DNA of 11,587 nt from Methylophaga sp. GTDB lineage: Bacteria > Pseudomonadota > Gammaproteobacteria > Nitrosococcales > Methylophagaceae. Positions 6,781 through 11,587 of this stretch are shown here, piece after piece; position 1 is the first letter of the stretch; each line of letters starts with the position of its first letter. A model generated the notes under the pieces. The model had not been told where the DNA came from. It saw only the letters and a program-made list of their open reading frames with translations, and did not search any database. The translations under genes were made by a program, and so were the position numbers. Location of the stretch: positions 1 to 11,587 of the forward strand of contig WTAY01000038.1 of assembly GCA_013139345.1 (NCBI GenBank), in the 5' to 3' direction.

Positions 6781-9129
6781 ATGAAGAAATTTCACATCCT
6801 CGCTAAAACAGCATCATTTATTTTAATCTCAATGACGTTAAGTGGCTGTGGCCAGCAAGAAGTCGACTTTAAAGACTTAGATAACCGAGGTGCTCGTGGC
6901 GTATTCCTAGATAGAGAACCTTTCAGCGGTATTGTTGTTGAATATAGACGTGATGGCTCAGCAGAATCAAAAACAGAAGTGAAAGATGGTTTTCCTGAGG
7001 GCTGGAGAACGGATCTCTATCGTAACGGCCAAGCTAAAAAAAGAACTCAAATGGTGTTTAACCATGACAAAGGTCGACCAGATGAAATGGGTGAAGCATG
7101 GCAATATTACGAAAATGGTGAAGAAGGTAGTTTTAGCTATACCAATGAAGAAGGCAATGCCCACGGAACCTGGAAAGAATGGAACGGAGAAGGTCGCTTA
7201 GTTAGAGAACGAGAATTTGAAAATGGTAATGCCGTAGGGAAACATAAAAGATGGAATAAGGATGGTTTATTAGTCTCGTATGCACGTTACGATGATGAAG
7301 GCCAAAAACACGGGGAGTTTGAAGAAACCTGTGACAATGAACAGGTTAAGTTTAATGGTGAATATGATCATGGACAAGCCGAAGGTTCTCACCAATATTG
7401 GTTCTGTGATGGCCAACTACAACAGAGCCTAGAATTTAAATTAGGCAACCAAATTGGCAAGCATGAAGAATACGATAGCAAGGGTGAATTAATACTTCAA
7501 GGTACTTACCTTGAAGATGGCTCGGGCCAAAAAGTCGGTACTTGGATGGAAAAATCGTATGACACGATAAAATACAAAGTCTACGGTACTGAAAACACTA
7601 TCGCTCCAAAATACAAAAATGCCTTATTTAAAACCGCTGGATTTGATGGTAAAGGCACTCGAAACTGGAATGGCTACAGCTCATCTGGTGAAGATCTAAA
7701 AATATATGTCGATCAAGGTTTAATCAATCCAAACCACCGCATTCCATTTGACTCTAATAGAGACTATTCTGGCGCTCAGCAAGAATATTATTCTTCATGG
7801 TCCTACCCAGTAATTTTAGCGGGCGATAATGCATACACTTATTTAAAAGGGATTGGTGCTGACTTATCAGCTCAAGATTCTGAAGGTCTAACTCGCTTTA
7901 ATTATTGTTTGATGCAATTTAACAAATGTTCAATGGAGCAATTAGAAGAACTAGCCCCTTATGCTAACTGGTCAGCACAAACGCCATACAATCCTATTCG
8001 AGTTGTTTCTGAGTGGCGCTTAACATCAGTGTCTAAATATAGCAGTAAATCAACGAGACAAAAGCGTAAAAATCAAATAGCAAGACAACTAAAGGTATTA
8101 GACATTGCCCGAACAAATGGTATGGATATGCACACCCCACTCTATTACGGTAGTAAAGGGAAAATAGCCCTAAGTTACTTCCTAAACCGTCGTTCAGATG
8201 CCTATTTCTTTAACTACTTCATTAAATATTCGAATCCTAATACTGTTGATCACAATGGCTTTACTCCTTTGCAGTATGCATTAGCTAAAGGAGAGCTTAA
8301 TCCCAAAAAAGCAGGCACTTTACTTCTAAAACAAATCGATCAGTTAGTCGCTGCTGGTGCAGATGTAAAACAACTGTTACCAGATGGTCAAGATATGAAA
8401 ACTATCGCCTTTGAGTCAGGTAACCTTGATTTCGTTAAATTGATAGACAAGCTAATCGCACAAACACCAGAAAAAGTGATTGCCAAAGATCAGCCTACTC
8501 TGGCAGATAATAAGCAGCCAAATGAAGGCGGCAAAATTAGCATGAGCCCTCAAAGCTCTTCTCAACCAGAAATCGGCACGACTGACAAACCTCAGGGAAA
8601 TGACACTAGCCCAAGCAATAAAGTAGACCAGCTACTTGCTAAAGCAAATGAGCAACTTTCTAAGTCACGACTTACAAGCCCCAAAGATAACAATGCATAC
8701 GATTCTTATAAATCAGTTCTACAATTAGAGCCGTCAAATAAGAAAGCAAATGATGGACTCCTTAATATTAGTAATAAATACATTGCATGGGGTGAAAGTG
8801 CACTGTCAAAATCTGATATTTCAAAGGCACAATCACATTTAGATAAAGCAACAATGGTGGCACCTCAAAATAGAGCTATTTCAGAGTTAGAATCTAAACT
8901 CATAATGGCACGTGAAGCCCAAAAGCAAAAAGAAGCCGAAGTAGCAAAAACAACAACGACCACAACACAAGAGCTCCCTAAACAGGAAACACCTCCGGTG
9001 GAGGCCAAGGAAGCTGAACAGCCTAAGAAAAGTAGATGTGTACAAACCATGACCAACCGATGTATTACTAAGTCATCAGGTTCTGGTGATTTTATCAAAG
9101 ATTTAAAAGATTTGACGGGTATGAACTAG
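6781..9129 (+). CDS. Large lipoprotein with MORN-like, ankyrin-like and TPR-like regions
   Basis: A 782-residue envelope lipoprotein. The signal peptide ends in lipobox L20-S-G-C23; Gly at +2 predicts the outer membrane. Residues about 40-260 are repeated Y/W-x-x-x-G-x-x motifs (for instance GTWKEWNGEGRLVREREFENG, shortened here, and GKHKRWNKDG) of the MORN/YwqK type. Residues about 315-560 resemble ankyrin repeats, clearest in DHNGFTPLQYALAKGE and LVAAGADVKQLLPDGQD. A Ser/Pro/Gln linker follows, then helical TPR-like repeats at about 614-720, a run of six threonines near 723, and a C-terminal pair of cysteines (RCVQTMTNRC). All are protein-interaction modules; no enzyme motif is visible. YwqK-type MORN proteins are often labelled antitoxins, and ankyrin lipoproteins serve as immunity proteins for some secreted lipases, but function here is unproven. 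The ribosome site is weak (GGAA). Confidence 0.82.
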   Translation: MKKFHILAKTASFILISMTLSGCGQQEVDFKDLDNRGARGVFLDREPFSGIVVEYRRDGSAESKTEVKDGFPEGWRTDLYRNGQAKKRTQMVFNHDKGRPDEMGEAWQYYENGEEGSFSYTNEEGNAHGTWKEWNGEGRLVREREFENGNAVGKHKRWNKDGLLVSYARYDDEGQKHGEFEETCDNEQVKFNGEYDHGQAEGSHQYWFCDGQLQQSLEFKLGNQIGKHEEYDSKGELILQGTYLEDGSGQKVGTWMEKSYDTIKYKVYGTENTIAPKYKNALFKTAGFDGKGTRNWNGYSSSGEDLKIYVDQGLINPNHRIPFDSNRDYSGAQQEYYSSWSYPVILAGDNAYTYLKGIGADLSAQDSEGLTRFNYCLMQFNKCSMEQLEELAPYANWSAQTPYNPIRVVSEWRLTSVSKYSSKSTRQKRKNQIARQLKVLDIARTNGMDMHTPLYYGSKGKIALSYFLNRRSDAYFFNYFIKYSNPNTVDHNGFTPLQYALAKGELNPKKAGTLLLKQIDQLVAAGADVKQLLPDGQDMKTIAFESGNLDFVKLIDKLIAQTPEKVIAKDQPTLADNKQPNEGGKISMSPQSSSQPEIGTTDKPQGNDTSPSNKVDQLLAKANEQLSKSRLTSPKDNNAYDSYKSVLQLEPSNKKANDGLLNISNKYIAWGESALSKSDISKAQSHLDKATMVAPQNRAISELESKLIMAREAQKQKEAEVAKTTTTTTQELPKQETPPVEAKEAEQPKKSRCVQTMTNRCITKSSGSGDFIKDLKDLTGMN

Positions 9130-9160
9130 GCCAGGAAATAACGCTTTCATCATAAATGCA

Positions 9161-9190
9161 AGGAAGCTCTGACCTTTCTCAGAGCTTCCT
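9161..9190 (+). terminator. Perfect hairpin after large lipoprotein gene, no T tail
   Basis: AGGAAGCTCTGA (9161-9172) and TCAGAGCTTCCT (9179-9190) form a perfect 12-bp stem with a 6-base loop. The following bases are CCAATAACTT, so there is no T run. It may act as a 3'-end stabilising structure or partial terminator, leaving some readthrough into the next gene 26 bases later. Confidence 0.5.
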
Positions 9191-9216
9191 CCAATAACTT
9201 AACTGAAGTCTAAATA

Positions 9217-10260
9217 ATGAAAAAATCAAGAACCGTTATTATTACGTTACTCCTTATTTCTTTGTTTATAACGCCTTTGATGGTATCGACACCTGCAAAT
9301 GCAGGGGTAGGAAAAATGTTATTTGGCTTTGGTGTTGGCTCTTATCTTGGCAAGAAGGCCATTAAAAAGCTTATTCGTGTTGCAATGAAAAAAGCGCCCA
9401 GCTTTGCAAAAAAAGCGGCTCTTGGATTTATTACAATACAAGTCTTAAAGAGCGATACAGTCTACGAAACATTTCTTGGTTTTATGACAATGCTAGAGAG
9501 GACAGCACCCAATAATCAATGGAAAAAGGATTATTCCGAATTTAAGTATCAGATATCCGCTTATCGACAAGCTATTATCTCCTCCGTTGCCTTTAAAGAC
9601 TCTCCTCTTGCTATAAGAGAAAAGGCAAATTTTGCAGGACTAAAAAGGCTAAAAGATAATGCTGATGTTGAATGGTTTCATAGCCATGATGATAACTGGT
9701 TTAATCAGCATGATAATAATTGGTTCTCATCAAAGAAAGTGGTCTCCGGTGAGCATTGGCTAGCAGAGTCAGAAGCAGGATGGCCATTAAAGAGGCATGA
9801 AAAATTATTTTGGATGAGAGCAGGGCGAAATCAATCATTTCTAAATAACTTTGATCAAGGGAATCAGAAGCGAATCAAAGCAGGTCACGCACCCAAAGCT
9901 GCAAGTGGTGAAAAATTTAAGCTCGAATATTTCGATAAAACACGAGGAAACCAAGTAACAAGACGAAGTGAGAGGATCGAAAACTTTGATATTAAAAACC
10001 TTCGCGTGATTGTTCCCAGGCTAGAAATCACAGAAGAGGAAATGGTAAAACAAACGAAGTACTTAGTTCGAGCTGACAGCCACACACCTATTATTGAAAG
10101 CTTTCTTAAACACACTCCCGTTATAGGTAAACTGCCCGATCTTGGTAGCAACACGTGGGGATATATGAAGCGAAAGTATATGCCTCTCCCAGATAAGCCA
10201 GCGAAAGATATGGGCGATGGTTGGACGGTTGATTGGGAGAATGCTGTACCGATCAACTAA
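9217..10260 (+). CDS. Exported protein of unknown function with degenerate HNH-like C-terminal domain
   Basis: A 347-residue protein. A Sec signal peptide of about 29 residues ends ...STPANA. The mature N-terminus (about 30-80) is Gly- and Lys-rich and amphipathic (GKMLFGFGVGSYLGKKAIKK), possibly membrane-active. Three 8-residue repeats with WF at 153, 161 and 169 follow (WFxxHDxN). Residues 198-274 read like the colicin E/pyocin S HNH nuclease: FW198-199, N216-x-x-R-I-x-x-G-x-A-P226, then GEKFKLEY, then N261-LRVIVP267. Where the nuclease has His ligands and base (HH, RH, IH), this protein has E237, Y238, E270 and E274. The alignment is from memory of colicin E9 and is unverified. There is an insertion of about 8 residues between the two halves. 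No classic nuclease chemistry is predicted. The ribosome site is weak. It lies 100 bp before the GDPD gene on the same strand. I do not recognise the full-length family. Confidence 0.75.
   Translation: MKKSRTVIITLLLISLFITPLMVSTPANAGVGKMLFGFGVGSYLGKKAIKKLIRVAMKKAPSFAKKAALGFITIQVLKSDTVYETFLGFMTMLERTAPNNQWKKDYSEFKYQISAYRQAIISSVAFKDSPLAIREKANFAGLKRLKDNADVEWFHSHDDNWFNQHDNNWFSSKKVVSGEHWLAESEAGWPLKRHEKLFWMRAGRNQSFLNNFDQGNQKRIKAGHAPKAASGEKFKLEYFDKTRGNQVTRRSERIENFDIKNLRVIVPRLEITEEEMVKQTKYLVRADSHTPIIESFLKHTPVIGKLPDLGSNTWGYMKRKYMPLPDKPAKDMGDGWTVDWENAVPIN
9673..9720 (+). repeat. Tandem 24-bp coding repeats (WF-x-x-H-D-x-N)
   Basis: Three consecutive 8-residue units begin at W153, W161 and W169. The first two are WFHSHDDN and WFNQHDNN; the third diverges (WFSSKKVV). 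At DNA level they are imperfect 24-bp repeats starting TGGTTT or TGGTTC, suggesting recent in-frame duplication. Confidence 0.7.
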
Positions 10261-10360
10261 GAGATAAACACATACTCGTGGCACTATTTTCAGCTAGATC
10301 CTATTTACTGCTGTGTTCAAATGCTCAACTTTTACTTCTACCATTAAATACCTAACTCTT

Positions 10361-11299
10361 ATGATTAAAAAAACAACCTTTTTCATTTTAGCCTTATTTT
10401 CAACAGCATCCATTGCTGAAAACATATGCAATGTCACCATTGTCTCCCATCGAGGAGGAAGCGGGCTTCTTGAAAATAGTGTTCAAGGGGCAAGGCTTGC
10501 CTTTCAGACCTTTGACTCAGTTGAAGTTGATCTACAACGTCTCAATGATGGTGCTTGGGTGGTTCATCATGATCCTCTTCTCGGTAGAAGTAGCCAAAAC
10601 TCACGAAACACACCTTCTCTATTGGCCACAATGAGTTCATCTCAATGGAAAGGTGTTCGACATAAAGAGGGAACAAGTACTGGTGACCCCGTTCCATTTG
10701 TTTCAGATTTACTTAACGTTGCCCATAAATCAAAACCTTTTAATTTTGAAATAAAAGGACTCGCCTCAGCGACATCTTTAAAACAACTCGACAAGAAATT
10801 GAAGTCACACTTAGGTAGTAATTATCATTATTCCAGCATGGATATTGGAATTCTTAAAACGATTAGAAAGATTAATAAGTCTGTTTACCTTGGTGTTATT
10901 CAAGCCCCAGAAACCAAAAGCGCATCAAAGGCAGTAACAACATCACCTAAATATAGTAAGTTAAAGTCAAAATGGGATGATAAAGCAAAAAAGTGGGGCG
11001 TAAATATCAAGCAAGTTGAAGCAAAAGTAATGGATAAATATGCGACCTCAACCGTGGATTATGCTCATAATTTAGACCTTATCTCTAAGCTTGGCAACGC
11101 AGGTCTCCACCTTGACTTTCAAACGGTTAGGTCAAATATAAATGTGCTAAGCCAAGCAAAAAAACGAGGGCTCGACGTATATACATACGATATTGATGAC
11201 AAGCGAAAGCACTTAACATTTATCAGCAACCTCAAGAATCAAAGCCGCCCTACTGGTGTCATTACAGACTTAAAGGTCAGTGACTGGTGTAGCAGATAA
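10361..11299 (+). CDS. Exported glycerophosphodiester phosphodiesterase (GDPD) family protein
   Basis: A 312-residue enzyme predicted to hydrolyse glycerophosphodiesters to glycerol-3-phosphate and an alcohol in the periplasm, or a related phosphodiester. The signal peptide MIKKTTFFILALFSTASIA is cleaved at about 19/20. The TIM-barrel GDPD hallmarks are present: H30-R31-G-G, E38-N39, E55-V-D57, H69-H70-D71, F-E130-I-K, and the C-terminal GVITDLKVSDW. The expected metal acids (E55, D57, E130) and catalytic histidines (H30, H70) are kept. Length is normal to slightly short for the family. ATG 10361 is chosen because it starts the signal peptide; an in-frame GTG at 10313 would put 16 polar residues before it. 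Neither start has a clear ribosome site, so translation may be weak or coupled. It follows the HNH-like gene by 100 bp with no terminator seen between. Confidence 0.88.
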   Translation: MIKKTTFFILALFSTASIAENICNVTIVSHRGGSGLLENSVQGARLAFQTFDSVEVDLQRLNDGAWVVHHDPLLGRSSQNSRNTPSLLATMSSSQWKGVRHKEGTSTGDPVPFVSDLLNVAHKSKPFNFEIKGLASATSLKQLDKKLKSHLGSNYHYSSMDIGILKTIRKINKSVYLGVIQAPETKSASKAVTTSPKYSKLKSKWDDKAKKWGVNIKQVEAKVMDKYATSTVDYAHNLDLISKLGNAGLHLDFQTVRSNINVLSQAKKRGLDVYTYDIDDKRKHLTFISNLKNQSRPTGVITDLKVSDWCSR

Positions 11300-11314
11300 A
11301 AGGGAAATATCACT

Positions 11315-11465
11315 TATATACCCAAACGACTTGAAGATGTAGATTCTACCCTCTGTCATCCTCGAGTGTTTTTATCGAGGATCTATTGTCTTAAGCAGAT
11401 CCCAGCTAAAAGCTGCTGGGATGACAGGATAAAAAATCTGCATCTTGAATGATTACGGGTATATA
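11315..11465. mobile_element. MITE-like element, copy 3
   Basis: Left end TATATACCCAAACGACTTGA and right end CTTGAATGATTACGGGTATA are imperfect inverted repeats around a GTCAT-to-ATGAC core (11355-11425). The hairpins are CCTCGA/TCGAGG and CCCAGC/GCTGGG. Its core is nearly the same as copy 1. It sits 16 bases after the GDPD stop codon and its hairpins may be the only 3' structure for that transcript. Confidence 0.75.
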
Positions 11466-11587
11466 CCCATGATAAATGAAGATGCAGTTGATTTAATAAA
11501 GCTCGTCATCCCCGTGAAAACGGGGATCCAACGATAGTGGTAATTTTCACTGCCCATGGATTCCCATTTTCATGGGAATGACGAAGT
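11460..11587. mobile_element. MITE-like element, copy 4, cut by window end
   Basis: The left end TATATACCCATGATAAATGA is the same terminal repeat as in the other copies, overlapping the right end of copy 3 (GGGTATATACCC at 11457-11468). The core, 11505-11582, differs: GTCAT, the hairpin CCCCGT/ACGGGG, a spacer, then TTCCCAT/ATGGGAA and ATGAC. The right terminal repeat lies beyond the window. Confidence 0.7.

Noticed and set aside
6781..7560. Calling the MORN-like part an antitoxin (YwqK family)
   Set aside because: The label rests on weak database naming. No classical toxin gene is adjacent and the full protein is a large multi-domain lipoprotein.
10313..10360. Upstream GTG start for the GDPD gene
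   Set aside because: It would put 16 polar residues before an otherwise ideal signal peptide and has no ribosome site.
5307..11465. Recurrent palindromic sequences as a CRISPR array
   Set aside because: The copies are dispersed between genes, each with its own terminal inverted repeats, and there is no regular repeat-spacer pattern or cas gene.

Overview
The window looks like chromosomal DNA of a gammaproteobacterium, probably marine and AT-leaning. The evidence is an E. coli-like tRNA-Phe with encoded CCA, an RND heavy-metal-type efflux pair, DUF4282 and DUF3012-like small proteins, and many intergenic palindromic repeats of kinds common in marine gammaproteobacteria. The genus cannot be fixed from this sequence; a Methylophaga/Cycloclasticus-like lineage is only a guess.

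Layout. Bases 1-171 hold a repeat with palindromic cores and one recognisable terminal inverted repeat. From 4601 down to 236, on the minus strand, lies a two-gene efflux operon: a membrane-fusion (adaptor) protein with an eight-aspartate run, then a 1030-residue RND permease of the heavy-metal/CusA-CzcA type. Between them sits a 139-bp element (3366-3504) with 15-bp perfect terminal inverted repeats; its last base supplies one base of the adaptor gene's stop codon. A tRNA-Phe (4740-4815) with its own promoter and terminator follows on the plus strand. Then comes about 1.1 kb without a confident gene (4861-5957), holding a C10 tract, two repeat elements, a TTCAG direct repeat and a possible 41-codon ORF.

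The plus-strand block 5958-11299 encodes only envelope or exported proteins: a DUF4282 membrane protein and a 65-residue lipoprotein (probable operon ending in a clear terminator), a 782-residue lipoprotein combining MORN-like, ankyrin-like and TPR-like regions, a 347-residue exported protein of unknown function, and an exported glycerophosphodiester phosphodiesterase (GDPD) family enzyme with its metal and catalytic residues intact.

The most interesting observation is in the 347-residue protein. Its C-terminal half (about residues 198-274) reads like the HNH/beta-beta-alpha-Me nuclease domain of E-type colicins and S-type pyocins, but all three metal-binding histidines align with glutamate and the general-base histidine aligns with tyrosine. 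It could be an exported pseudonuclease or a repurposed HNH fold. Its position between a repeat-rich lipoprotein and a secreted phosphodiesterase suggests, without proof, a shared envelope or antagonism role.

A second theme is a family of about 150-170 bp MITE-like elements (5307-5457, 6526-6699, 11315-11465, 11460 to the window end, and a partial one ending at 171). They share TATACCC-type terminal inverted repeats but carry different palindromic cores, as though one mobile shell had picked up several kinds of intergenic palindrome.
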